From: XYA12-FULL-58-9 sp001798605
Lineage (GTDB): Bacteria; Myxococcota; XYA12-FULL-58-9
Direction of reading: 5' to 3'
NCBI GenBank assembly: GCA_036736205.1
Contig: DAINMX010000059.1
Span: forward strand, 1 to 31,458
Length of the DNA stretch: 31,458 bases
Shown here: one piece after another, positions 16,191-24,896 of the stretch
Numbering within the stretch: the first letter of the stretch is position 1
Layout: each line of letters begins with the position of its first letter
The notes under the pieces: generated by a model
Databases searched by the model: none
The model's input: the letters and a program-made list of their open reading frames with translations, nothing else
What the model was told of the DNA's origin: nothing
Made by a program: the position numbers and the translations under genes

Positions 16191-18435
16191 GACAATTTTT
16201 GCGAGTCTGGCGACCCTGGCCGCCCTTGGATGGATCGCCTACTTTGTTCCGCACACGCTCAAGCTGCTCACACTGCAGACTCTAGAGTCGCAATCCCTTT
16301 CGCTAAACCGGGAGCATCCGCGTCTGAGCGTTATCGTCGCTGCTCGCAATCAGGAATCTACACTTCGCCAATCTGTGGATTCACTCGTGGCGCAGGATTA
16401 TCCCAACCTCGAGGTCATCCTCGTTAACGATCGTTCGACTGACGCCACCGGCAAGATCATTGATGAGCTCGCTCGACAGCATTCACGAGTTCGCGCTCTC
16501 CACATCGAGAGCGTGCCCGAAGGCTGGTTAGGGAAGGTACACGCTCTAAACAAAGGCTGCGCGCTTGCCACCGGCGAGCTGTTTCTCTTTGCGGACGCCG
16601 ATGTTCTGTTTCGCGGACAGGCTCTGCGTCGCGCAGTGGGATTGTGTCTCTCGCGGGGATGGGATCACCTGGTGGTCTGTCCCAAGATCCCCCGTTCCTT
16701 CTCGTTGCTCAGTGTCCTCAAGACCACCTTGACGGCATCGGTTGTGAACAAGTGGGTGATTCTCGGCGAAGATAATATGCAGGTTCAGGAGCCCGTGGGG
16801 ATTGGTGCCTTCAACCTGGTGCGTCGCGAGGCCATCGAGCAGGCCGAAGGCCTGGAATGGCTGAGGATGGAGCTCCTCGACGATGTGGGCCTCGGCGTGC
16901 TCCTACACCGCCATTTGTTCAAGAGCGGCTTCGTGCTCAGTCACGATGAGGTCTGCTTGGACTGGTACAACACCACCGGTGAGGCCCTTGAGGGCCTCCA
17001 TAAGAACGTCTATGCGGCGCTTGGTCACTATCGCATCTTTGGGGCCCTTTCCTTTGCATTGCAGGCCATGGCCTTTTGCGGCTTACCCTTGGCGTTGGTC
17101 GACCCGCAGATCCGCACAGTCGTTTGGCCAATCATCGCGGCGGCAGTTGTCGCCCTGCTTGGGTTTGCCGTAACAGGCAGGAGGCGCGCTCAATGGTCCT
17201 TCTGGGCACTTCTTTTGTTCCCTCTTGGCGTGGGACTCATCCTCATCGCTCTCGTGCGCGCGGTTCTATCCTTCCACATCCGCGGCGAGCTCACCTGGAG
17301 AGGGACCACCTATCCGGCAGCGGCGCTACTGAGCGGCCACCGCGTCCAGCCCGCGGTCATTCGCCAGCGCGATTGGATCGCCCGCTATTTCAGAGTCCTG
17401 GATGATTATGGGGAGGACTTCGATTGTTACTACGGTCGCCTGGAGGCCGGTGCCTCGCAACCCTCCTGGCACAGGATTTCCCACATACGCGCCGACGGCC
17501 TCTATGGACTGGTGCAGGCCATGCGGCACTCAGGCATCCGAATCACGCGTCTGTCCGAAAACAGACGCGTTCGCTCACAGCCTGCCGCATTGATGCGCCT
17601 TTGGCTGACCGTTCGTGCCCTCGTTGAGCGCCGCAATCGGATCTCAATCCAGTTTCCGCTCTGGCGAGATCGGATCAAACCACTCGTAGGCAAGTGCGGC
17701 CCGCCGCTCGTCAGATTCATCCTCTTCTCCCGCGAGGAAACCAGGCAGGTGAGTGAAGTGGCCACCTCTTGCAAAGTGAGCAAGAACAGTCTGCTCCTGT
17801 GGGCGCTAAATCGAGCGGTGGAGTCTCTCAAGTTGACACCGCGGACCTCCACTCTCTGGCACGTTCCAGTGAGCCTGCGCGGAATGCTGCACGATCTGCC
17901 CGCCCACTTCAATATGATCTCCAACCTATTGGTGGTGGCTCGATCCGAGGACACACCCGCGAGTCTCCATGAAGCGATCAAGGCTCGTCTGCAGAGACAG
18001 GACCACTGGGCCCTGTGGTACAAAGCACAACTTGCGCGCTTTCTGAGCTACCGTCAGTTTCGCAAGACCGTCCTCAAGGGCCACGAAAAGCTATTGGCCA
18101 AAGAGGAGACGGTGCTCACTTTTTCCAACCTTGGGGCCTTGCCCGACGCGGTGGATCTCAAGGAGGCAACCGTGGCCGGGAGCCATGACCATTGGCTCAT
18201 CAGGGCACCGACCTTGTACTACAATCCGATCTCCATCACTGCGGTGACATGGAATGGTCGTCTTTCCCTTACTCTCACCGCTCACCCATCGCTGGCTATC
18301 GATTCCCAAACGGCCGACGCGGTCCTGGAAAAATGCAAGACTCTTGCCCTGACACCCGTCTCCAACCCTGACATCGGGAACTCTTTTGTCAAAGAGCTTG
18401 CGGTCGAGCCGACGACATCACCGCGACCAAGCTGA
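16177..18435 (+). CDS. Fusion: GT2 membrane glycosyltransferase with condensation/CAT-like acyltransferase domain
   Basis: The ATG at 16177 overlaps the preceding gene by 14 bp; the product is 752 residues. Residues 50-260 form a GT2 domain: LSVIVAARNQE (50-60), VNDRSTD (83-89), a DAD motif (140-142), and a later DDVGLG plus LDW (261-263) acid region. Membrane helices lie at 7-26 and about 287-367. The C-terminal 330 residues resemble the condensation/CAT/wax-ester-synthase superfamily: SHIRADG (435-441) fits HxxxDG, VSKNSLLLWALNRA (534-547) fits the floor-helix region, then HFNMISNLLVV (577-587), LTFSNLG (647-653) and an ending ISITAVTWNGRLSLTLTAHP. Inferred role: attach a sugar and acylate the product. 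The acyltransferase half is shorter than usual before HxxxDG. Confidence 0.82.
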   Translation: MSPGETIFASLATLAALGWIAYFVPHTLKLLTLQTLESQSLSLNREHPRLSVIVAARNQESTLRQSVDSLVAQDYPNLEVILVNDRSTDATGKIIDELARQHSRVRALHIESVPEGWLGKVHALNKGCALATGELFLFADADVLFRGQALRRAVGLCLSRGWDHLVVCPKIPRSFSLLSVLKTTLTASVVNKWVILGEDNMQVQEPVGIGAFNLVRREAIEQAEGLEWLRMELLDDVGLGVLLHRHLFKSGFVLSHDEVCLDWYNTTGEALEGLHKNVYAALGHYRIFGALSFALQAMAFCGLPLALVDPQIRTVVWPIIAAAVVALLGFAVTGRRRAQWSFWALLLFPLGVGLILIALVRAVLSFHIRGELTWRGTTYPAAALLSGHRVQPAVIRQRDWIARYFRVLDDYGEDFDCYYGRLEAGASQPSWHRISHIRADGLYGLVQAMRHSGIRITRLSENRRVRSQPAALMRLWLTVRALVERRNRISIQFPLWRDRIKPLVGKCGPPLVRFILFSREETRQVSEVATSCKVSKNSLLLWALNRAVESLKLTPRTSTLWHVPVSLRGMLHDLPAHFNMISNLLVVARSEDTPASLHEAIKARLQRQDHWALWYKAQLARFLSYRQFRKTVLKGHEKLLAKEETVLTFSNLGALPDAVDLKEATVAGSHDHWLIRAPTLYYNPISITAVTWNGRLSLTLTAHPSLAIDSQTADAVLEKCKTLALTPVSNPDIGNSFVKELAVEPTTSPRPS

Positions 18436-19339
18436 CACATGTAAGCAAGAGACAGACCGCCATGGTCCATCCCACTTTGCGTATGTGACGCAGGTGAGGA
18501 GGGCGTAAGGTTATCCAGAAGGAGAACAACAACACAGGGACCGGTGTGGCAGCCGTGCCGACGGGAAAGACGCCTGCTCGAGTGAAAGCATCGAGCAGGG
18601 CGATAGCTGAAACGCCCGTGATGATCGGTGCGATGAACTTCACGAAGGTCATCGCCGATTTTGCCCGAGCCGTCACTCGACGCACGGCCATTGTCGCGAC
18701 GCACAGGACGATCACCCAAACCGAGGCTATCGCTGCTGCGTGGGACGCGGCTGCACCTCCCGCATAGGCCACGGGAAAACCGAATGCACCGATTGTTATG
18801 GCGACCAACAGCTCACCTTCGAAAGTCTTCTCCAGACGACCAAACACGAGCAACATCAATACGGCTGCAGGAATCCCGGGGATCAAATACGTCAGAACGG
18901 TATTCGCCGGACCCATCAACGCAGCCACAACACCCATTGTAATGGCAAACAACGGAGCGATGACGAGTTGTCGCCATGCTTCGGCCGCGTTCTCGTGACG
19001 GGCCCGGGCGCCCCTGAGGTTCGTGACAATCATAAATGGCTCATGCGCAAAAAACAGTGCCAATGCCGCCAGTGCGGTGAGCCCCGCGGGCGGCGGATTG
19101 GGAACCATGGACACGGTCGCCACCAAGGTGGTGAGAATCTGAGCAATGGCACCGGTCTCTTTCGGCAGCAGCACCCCGGCGCGGCGGCGCATCTTGTCGG
19201 GAAAGCCCGTCGTGAACGAAGCGCGATATCGCCTCTGTTCGGTAGGGGCAATTTTACGGCTTCGACCTTTTCTTGGGGCCGACGGATAATGTTCTCGACC
19301 CAGTGCGCCCGGGTCGTCTTCAACTGACTTATCTGTCAT
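18389..19339 (-). CDS. YwiC-like polytopic membrane protein
   Basis: The ATG at 19339 gives 316 residues and overlaps the upstream radical SAM gene by 11 bp. After a basic N-terminus of about 50 residues, GVLLPKETGAIAQIL and the following LALFFAHEPFMIV resemble the first helices of YwiC-like proteins (usually LPREHGAW), here with KETG in place of REHG. About nine or ten hydrophobic helices follow. The family has no firm biochemical role. Its 3' end overlaps the end of the glycosyltransferase fusion gene by 47 bp tail to tail. No clear ribosome-binding site is seen; translation may be coupled to the upstream gene. Confidence 0.65.
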   Translation of the reverse strand: MTDKSVEDDPGALGREHYPSAPRKGRSRKIAPTEQRRYRASFTTGFPDKMRRRAGVLLPKETGAIAQILTTLVATVSMVPNPPPAGLTALAALALFFAHEPFMIVTNLRGARARHENAAEAWRQLVIAPLFAITMGVVAALMGPANTVLTYLIPGIPAAVLMLLVFGRLEKTFEGELLVAITIGAFGFPVAYAGGAAASHAAAIASVWVIVLCVATMAVRRVTARAKSAMTFVKFIAPIITGVSAIALLDAFTRAGVFPVGTAATPVPVLLFSFWITLRPPHLRHIRKVGWTMAVCLLLTCVSLVAVMSSARPQAL

Positions 19340-20933
19340 GTCGGCCAAGCTGAGCGACACGTCCGCGTGGATACAGGAGCACACGCCAGAAGAAAGAACG
19401 GACCGTGGCCATGAAGTGCGTCGGTCGCATGACGAGCCGTTTGGCCAGACCGAAGATCTGCCCGCTTAAGAACAACGGGTGTGGCAGAAACACGCGCAAG
19501 GCGCGGAAGATGACGCCCGCGGCAAATCGAATCATATAGCGCTGGTAGCGATCGACGATGTACCAGATGTCGAGATCGGGGGTCTCCACCATGGTCGGCA
19601 TAAACAGCATGTAGGGGATCTTCCCCATGCGTTCGTAGGGCCGAGCATCAATGAGCCAACCTTCGCGCTCACACTTCTCGTACAGAGGCGTTCCTGGGTA
19701 GGGACGGTAGATCGAATAGAAGGGAACCGTGCCATGCTGTTTCATGATGCGAAAGGCATACTCATAGGTCCTCATCACGGTGTCTTTAGTCTCACCGGGG
19801 AAGCCCATGATGAACAGGGCCATCGTGTCGATGCCGCTCTTTTTGCACAAGGCCAGCGTCTTCTCGACCTCCTCGAGGCGCAAATCCTTGTTGGCGATAC
19901 CGTCCAAAACCTCTTGGCAGCCGGACTCGATGCCAAAGTTGAGGTAGATACAACCGGTGCGCTTGCACAGATCGACGAGCTCTTCGTCGAAGCGGTCGGC
20001 CCGGATGCCGTTGGGCGTATCCCACGTGATGCCGAGGTCAGCCTCGGCCAGACCCGCTAGGATAGCGTGAAACCGAGCGCGGTCGAGTGAGAGGTTGTCG
20101 TCCTCGAAATGAAAGTGGCGAATGCCATGCTCCACGGCCAGCATCTTCATCTGACTCACAACAAATTCGGGGCTGTGGGTGCGATAACGATAACCCATGG
20201 TCGGGTGAATCGAGCAGAAACTACAACGAAAGGGACAGCCGCGGCTGGTAATGACAAAGACCGCGCGGTCGGAGCCAGGGTAATCGATGTACGGTCGGGA
20301 GGGATAGCCCTCGCGGTTGAGTCGGAAGTACTGCTCAAAATCGAGCCCTGCCCACACCGGCGCGTAGTCGTCGAGATTTTCGATGACCGTGGCGGGGTTG
20401 ATGCAAATGCTGCCGTCCTCTTTGATGTGACCCAGACCCGGCACCGCCTTCCAGTCGGTTCCTTCTTGGAGCGCATGTAAAAGGCCAGCCAGCGCGATCT
20501 CACCCTCACCCACGACGACTGCATCGAGTCCAGGGGCATCGCGCAAGTAACGTTCCGGCTCCAGAGACACATCGGTGCCACCAACGATGACGAAGGACTC
20601 CGGAAGGAGCTTGCGGCACAGCTCGATCGTGCGCAGCGCATCATCATAAAAAGTTTCGGCGGCAGATGTAATGCCGACGACGTCTGCCTTGTAATCCCGC
20701 GCCCGCTTCGCAATCTCTTCGGGCGACAAACCAAACAGCACGGGCGGCGATGCTTGCTCAAGCATCGCGAAGTCGGGGTACGCGAGGGCGTCGAGAATCT
20801 CGACTTCGACCCCTGGCACCTTCTTGGCGGCGGCTGCCAGATACAGAAGGTTCAAGGGCACGCCCACCCAGGGTCCATCGGGATAGATGAGACTCGAAAA
20901 ATGGGCGGGTGAACGAATCAACATCAGGCGCAT
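19329..20933 (-). CDS. Cobalamin-binding radical SAM enzyme (BchE/hopanoid-methylase-like class)
   Basis: The ATG at 20933 has GAGG 9 nt upstream, so it is preferred over the TTG at 20942. The 534-residue protein has an N-terminal B12-binding domain (about 20-155; ADVVGITSAAETF, IVGGTDVSLEPE, VVVGEGE) and a radical SAM domain with C233-x3-C237-x2-C240 (GCPFRCSFCS). It continues with HFHFEDDNLSLDR and FIMGFPGETKDT, both usual for the class. Members carry out methylations or ring rearrangements on lipids and pigments, or unknown steps. It is likely co-transcribed with the YwiC-like gene. The neighbouring glycosyl/sulfotransferase operon suggests a lipid or envelope substrate, but this is inference. 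Confidence 0.88.
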   Translation of the reverse strand: MRLMLIRSPAHFSSLIYPDGPWVGVPLNLLYLAAAAKKVPGVEVEILDALAYPDFAMLEQASPPVLFGLSPEEIAKRARDYKADVVGITSAAETFYDDALRTIELCRKLLPESFVIVGGTDVSLEPERYLRDAPGLDAVVVGEGEIALAGLLHALQEGTDWKAVPGLGHIKEDGSICINPATVIENLDDYAPVWAGLDFEQYFRLNREGYPSRPYIDYPGSDRAVFVITSRGCPFRCSFCSIHPTMGYRYRTHSPEFVVSQMKMLAVEHGIRHFHFEDDNLSLDRARFHAILAGLAEADLGITWDTPNGIRADRFDEELVDLCKRTGCIYLNFGIESGCQEVLDGIANKDLRLEEVEKTLALCKKSGIDTMALFIMGFPGETKDTVMRTYEYAFRIMKQHGTVPFYSIYRPYPGTPLYEKCEREGWLIDARPYERMGKIPYMLFMPTMVETPDLDIWYIVDRYQRYMIRFAAGVIFRALRVFLPHPLFLSGQIFGLAKRLVMRPTHFMATVRSFFWRVLLYPRGRVAQLGRHDR

Positions 20934-21024
20934 GCGCAACAACCTCGGCCTCCAGATTCAAACATAAGACGGGAGCGTGGCCGTAGGGCCGTACGACTCA
21001 CGCGTCCGTCCTAAAGACGGTTTA
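20934..21024 (-). terminator. Possible hairpins downstream of lipoprotein gene
   Basis: Just after the stop of the leftward lipoprotein gene (21025) the minus strand reads CCGTC-TTTAG-GACGG, a 5-bp stem. A second inverted GGCC/CGTAC-rich stretch lies at 20978-20996. Neither has a T-run, so termination is uncertain. The region also holds the upstream sequence of the radical SAM gene. Confidence 0.25.
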
Positions 21025-21573
21025 TCAGGATTCGTGCGGTTGTGTGACTCGGCCGGCGCACACGATTTCATCGGTGACCCCACCACCAACACTTGGCGCG
21101 TAGCAGTCGAACTCTTTGCCAAACACCAAAGCTACGTCGTACCAATATCCACACCGCGCGATTTCGCCACCACTGCTCACAATATCAAAAGAGAGGGTTG
21201 GGTCGTCCTGGGTTTGCGCATTGCAGTTCATTCCGGCCTCAAAGTACGAGGTGAAATGGCTTTCATCGCCTTCCACGAGGTCAACGGTGGACTGCATGAT
21301 AGCAACGCCGGGATCGTCGGTTTCAACACCACTGTCATCAAAGTCGATCACTCCCGCGCCGGAGCCCGCTTCAGAGGTGCGTACCGGTCCATACTCGAAC
21401 ACAGCCCACAGTCCGCCAAAGCAGTCGGTCTCGATTTTGAATTGGTTCCCCTCAACAAAGGCAGGATTGGCATTGGCTGCACACTCTTCTGCTCGCTCAC
21501 GCCAAGACTCACCGCATCCTGCCATCAAAAGAACTGCAACCAGCCCGACCTTCAAAAACACTTTTTTCGACAT
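21025..21573 (-). CDS. Lipoprotein of unknown function
   Basis: The ATG at 21573 gives 182 residues starting with a clear lipoprotein signal, MSKKVFLKVGLVAVLLMAGC. The mature part has seven cysteines in addition to the lipidated one (for example near 31, 51, 116, 140, 156 and 171), suggesting disulfides. It contains an Asp-rich turn, DFDDSGVETDDPG. No family was recognised. There is no evident ribosome-binding site, but codon text and signal are convincing. It stands alone, upstream of the B12 radical SAM gene in the same direction with 91 bp between. Confidence 0.75.
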   Translation of the reverse strand: MSKKVFLKVGLVAVLLMAGCGESWRERAEECAANANPAFVEGNQFKIETDCFGGLWAVFEYGPVRTSEAGSGAGVIDFDDSGVETDDPGVAIMQSTVDLVEGDESHFTSYFEAGMNCNAQTQDDPTLSFDIVSSGGEIARCGYWYDVALVFGKEFDCYAPSVGGGVTDEIVCAGRVTQPHES

Positions 21574-21718
21574 AGCCGGGTTCTATTCAATTTCAGTGCC
21601 AAACGGAAATGTCTGATACCTGAATACGCTGGCGATTTTTGGCCTGTTTGCGCATGGAACCCTTGCTGGTGTGAATTCTACTTCCCATTGGTGCGGCCGC
21701 GGCTACGCACAGACGTCG
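21574..21718. other. Short intergenic stretch
   Basis: AT-richer spacer upstream of the 182-residue lipoprotein gene. It should hold its promoter; no clear elements were assigned. Confidence 0.4.
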
Positions 21719-21907
21719 TCACTGCAGCTCATAAACCACGTCCTGCAATTTTAACGTATCCCACTTCACCGTGACCGTTGGTTGGTAATTGCAGGTCTTC
21801 AAGTTGCGAGCAAATTCTCTAGTGAGGCTCTGCTCCTGCTCGAAATGCGGTGAACAACCCACGGCTCCCGCAGTAACTGCAAACAGTAGAGTCGAAACAA
21901 TCTTCAT
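21719..21907 (-). CDS. Small lipoprotein (62 residues)
   Basis: The ATG at 21907 has AGAGGAG 5-6 nt upstream, a strong site. The signal is MKIVSTLLFAVTAGAVGC, a good lipobox, leaving a mature peptide of only 45 residues that ends LQDVVYELQ. It has one further Cys. There is no recognised family; it may be a complete small lipoprotein or the N-terminus of a larger one cut short. Its start lies inside the tail of the beta-helix remnant. Confidence 0.6.
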   Translation of the reverse strand: MKIVSTLLFAVTAGAVGCSPHFEQEQSLTREFARNLKTCNYQPTVTVKWDTLKLQDVVYELQ

Positions 21908-22388
21908 TGCGGCTCCTCTTGTGGATACGAAAGGATGCATTGTTAGGTCCGCGGATGGACCGACTTCCCAATGTCCGCTGGTGGTCGGCACCCCCGAGCA
22001 GCGTACAGTTGTAGCCGGCGTCGCGAATGACGTTGTGGGCAAGCCTGGTTTGTTGGCCCAAAAGGTATGCCCCGCTGCCGATTCCCACCTGCGGCGCGGC
22101 GCGGTTCACAGCCGGAAACTCCAACATCGTGTCGAGGATTTGGTTCCCCTCCATGACGACGCGGGTAACCAACTCAGAGTCAACAGAAACACGAATGCCA
22201 TTGATGGCACTGCCGCGCACGATGTTGTCGAACAAATCCACACGGGCATCCACGGGGGCCAGTCCACAAGAATGTCGTCCAAGATAACCCTGGGCTTTCC
22301 CCACGAATTCCTCAACCAACCCCACATCAAAGATATTGTCCTCGGCGACCTGTGGCCCAAGTACGACTTCGCCTGAGACTTCAGCCAA
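21819..22388 (-). pseudogene. Remnant of a parallel beta-helix surface protein
   Basis: This open stretch of 189 codons has beta-helix-like coils: NIVRGSAINGIRVSVDSE, VVMEGNQILDTM and RLAHNVIRDAGYNCTLLGG. It has no signal peptide or proper start: the frame begins (TTG, 22388) inside the 3' end of the phosphotransferase gene. The last 50 or so codons overlap the start of the small lipoprotein gene and do not look protein-like. It is most likely the C-terminal leftover of a right-handed beta-helix protein, truncated when its 5' part was lost. Confidence 0.4.
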
Positions 22389-23442
22389 CAGGCCAATATC
22401 TCAGCCGGTTCGCGACACCACGTACCGCGTCTGCGATCTCGACCCGCTGTGACCCTACAGACCGCGCCAATCCGAGCTGGATTTTGGCGCGATGTAGATT
22501 GTGCGCCGATGCTGAGGAAAAGACCTCCTTGTTCCAACCGAAGTAACTTTCTTCGAGAGCGTCGGTGCAAAAACGGGCGGCGAGCTCAAGGGTGATCGTC
22601 TCCACCATGAATGATGTGCCCGCCCATTCTTGCGCGGTCAACAATCCCTTGGCACCCTGAGCGTATCCCTCGAGACCTGCTACGAAACGTTCGAGGTCAA
22701 ACCACGGATCGCTACCGTCCTCACCCACGGGATTGCACCAGGAGCGAAAAGCGTCACCGAGCTCGACTGGAATGGACATCTTCGCCAGAGTGTCCAAGTC
22801 GATGAGGCAGATCGCCGCGCCGGTTGGCGAAAACACAACATTGTTGATCTTGGGATCGCCATGAACAATTCGCTGCGGCAACTCACCGAGCGCTGGAAGC
22901 TGACCGATGCGAGCTAAGATCTCTTCACCAACCGCAGCAACCTGGTAGAACGCTGTATGTTGTTTGTGAGACTGCATCACCTCCTGGAGATGGCGGCGAT
23001 GACGCTTGGTGTCGTGGACCCCGGTTCGAACATTGCAAAATGAGTACTCGAGGTCGGAGACGGCAACATGAAATTGTCCCAACAACTCACCAGCCCTTCG
23101 GCAGTGGCCCGAGGTCGTGCCCGAGGATAACACGGTGCCGTCCACATGAGTGAGCAGGCGCCAGACCTGGCCCTTCCCGTCTGTGGTCCAAAGCATTCCC
23201 TTCGTGGTCCTCACCAACCTCGGGGTGACCATTCCGCGCGCGGCCAAATGAGCCGTAACGGCCTCGATGTCCTCATTCACCTTCGGAGAAAAGATCGGGT
23301 TGAGCACTTGAAGGGTAAAGACACCGGCTCCAGAGGTCACCCTGAACGTCCGATTGATGTTGCCCATCAAGATGGGCTCTACCGTCACCGGTTCAAGGTT
23401 GAATTCGCCGAGCGCGGCGAGAACGTCTGCGTCATGGGGCAT
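22381..23442 (-). CDS. Sugar-kinase-like phosphotransferase (APH fold, NahK-like)
   Basis: The ATG at 23442 lies 8 bp past the Ser/Thr kinase stop and gives 353 residues. APH-fold landmarks are VHGDPKINNVVF (193-204, catalytic Asp197 and metal-binding Asn) and CLIDLDTLA (212-220, second metal-binding Asp). The N-lobe has GNINRTFRV (28-35) and the likely ATP-binding TLQVLN. The HGDPKINN/IDLDT pair resembles N-acetylhexosamine 1-kinases and mucin-desulfation-linked kinases more than antibiotic kinases, so phosphorylation of an amino sugar is a fair guess. It is probably cotranscribed with the Ser/Thr kinase; no ribosome-binding site is evident, which suggests coupling. Confidence 0.8.
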   Translation of the reverse strand: MPHDADVLAALGEFNLEPVTVEPILMGNINRTFRVTSGAGVFTLQVLNPIFSPKVNEDIEAVTAHLAARGMVTPRLVRTTKGMLWTTDGKGQVWRLLTHVDGTVLSSGTTSGHCRRAGELLGQFHVAVSDLEYSFCNVRTGVHDTKRHRRHLQEVMQSHKQHTAFYQVAAVGEEILARIGQLPALGELPQRIVHGDPKINNVVFSPTGAAICLIDLDTLAKMSIPVELGDAFRSWCNPVGEDGSDPWFDLERFVAGLEGYAQGAKGLLTAQEWAGTSFMVETITLELAARFCTDALEESYFGWNKEVFSSASAHNLHRAKIQLGLARSVGSQRVEIADAVRGVANRLRYWPVG

Positions 23443-23450
23443 AGATTGAC

Positions 23451-24836
23451 TCAAGGCGAGTGCTTTCTTTTCTGCACGGTTCCCTGTCGGAGATTGACGA
23501 GGAACGTTTGTGAACAATCCCCATCCACGTCAATACTCAACTCGCGGCTGAGCTTCTGCGGTGGATGCTCGAGAATGACGCGGTGACGGCCGGCTGGTAA
23601 CAGCATGGCTTTGACGGGAGTGTTACCAACATCCCGACCGTCAATCTTGACGTGTGCCCACGGAATGGCATTGAGGCTCACCATTCCCGTCGCAATGGGC
23701 TTCTGTCGTTTCATCAACTGGGACACGGTACTCGAAGATGGTGTTCCGGCACTGGTCAAAGGCGGAAGGCTCGGTGCCGCCACCAAAGGGGTGGGCGCTT
23801 CCATCGCGGCATTTGTCGGCACCACCTCTGTCGCGGTTTGCAGAACCCCGATGCCGTTCCCTATCCCGAGGTAAATGGCCGCCGGCGTAGCCAGCGCCAA
23901 TACGGCAAGAGTGAAGGGAACGAATCGAATTCGTTTTCCGCGCCGAGGATTCACGAACGGCTCGGCGCGAACGGGAAGTGCGATGGCCCCACCAAGGATA
24001 GACTGCACCGCTCGGTCAATCTCGGGCGCGCGGCATCGCCTTTCTTTCTTCATTGCCGCGAGCGCGACCAGCTCGCGGGTTGCTGCCACGGCATCGAGAG
24101 ATATGCCGCACTCGCCCAACGCGTCTGCGAACTGTGTGGCGTTCTCGTAGCGCTCGTCGGGTTCATCGGCACACGCCTTCGCCAGAGCCGCGCGCAGCCC
24201 TTTGGAGGAATCTCCTTCGATCTTCCTCAACGTCGCCCCAAGGCCAAAGATGTCGGCACGGCCGTCAATCACACCGCGGCGAAGCTGCTCAGGAGCTGCA
24301 AACTCCGGAGTCCCCGCCGCTGCCTCGACCCACGCACCATCCCTTTCGCACCACGCAACACCAAAATCAGAGAGCTTGACCTCGCCGGACTGGGTGATGA
24401 AGACATTGGCCGGTGTCACATCGCGGTGCACCAGCCCGAGCGGCGCACCGTCGTCCCCTTTGAGTCCATGCAAGTACGAGAGGGCGTGAGCCACGCAAAC
24501 GCCTATGTGGATAACCGTTCCGGGCTGCAGCCCTACACCGTTTTCCACGAGCTCTGCCAACGGCATGCAGTCGAGCCACTCACATACCAAAGCGTATCCA
24601 TCTGCGTCACGGCACAGCTCCAAAGCATGCACGACGTTCGGGTGATCGAGTCTGACGGCGATGCGCGCCTCGTTGACGAATAGCTCCACCGCAGCGGGGT
24701 CTTTGGCGATCTCGGAACGCAGTCGTTTGATCGCCACCTTCCGGCTGGTGCCACGCTCCCCCAAAAGGGCACCGCGATACACCTCTGCCATCGCACCACA
24801 ACCGACCCGTTCGAACTGTTTGAGCCGCTCAGACAT
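23451..24836 (-). CDS. Membrane Ser/Thr protein kinase with extracytoplasmic PEGA domain
   Basis: From the ATG at 24836 the protein has 461 residues; the TTG at 24842, 7 nt after AGGA, is a possible alternative start. Kinase motifs: glycine loop GCGAMAEVY (12-20), Lys37 (VAIK), HRD at 137-139 with Asn144, DFG at 157-159 and APE at 181-183, so it should be active. A transmembrane segment lies at about 306-325. A Pro/Thr/Ser linker and a PEGA domain (about 385-450; HVKIDGRDVGNTPV) follow and probably sit outside the cytoplasm. Hanks-type kinases regulate envelope and developmental processes by phosphorylation. It is divergent from a PEGA-protein gene 60 bp away. Confidence 0.9.
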   Translation of the reverse strand: MSERLKQFERVGCGAMAEVYRGALLGERGTSRKVAIKRLRSEIAKDPAAVELFVNEARIAVRLDHPNVVHALELCRDADGYALVCEWLDCMPLAELVENGVGLQPGTVIHIGVCVAHALSYLHGLKGDDGAPLGLVHRDVTPANVFITQSGEVKLSDFGVAWCERDGAWVEAAAGTPEFAAPEQLRRGVIDGRADIFGLGATLRKIEGDSSKGLRAALAKACADEPDERYENATQFADALGECGISLDAVAATRELVALAAMKKERRCRAPEIDRAVQSILGGAIALPVRAEPFVNPRRGKRIRFVPFTLAVLALATPAAIYLGIGNGIGVLQTATEVVPTNAAMEAPTPLVAAPSLPPLTSAGTPSSSTVSQLMKRQKPIATGMVSLNAIPWAHVKIDGRDVGNTPVKAMLLPAGRHRVILEHPPQKLSRELSIDVDGDCSQTFLVNLRQGTVQKRKHSP

Positions 24837-24896
24837 CGGCAACAGTCTATCCTGCTTGGCTTGCGCTGACCAACAAAGGCAGGCTAAATCCGTCGG

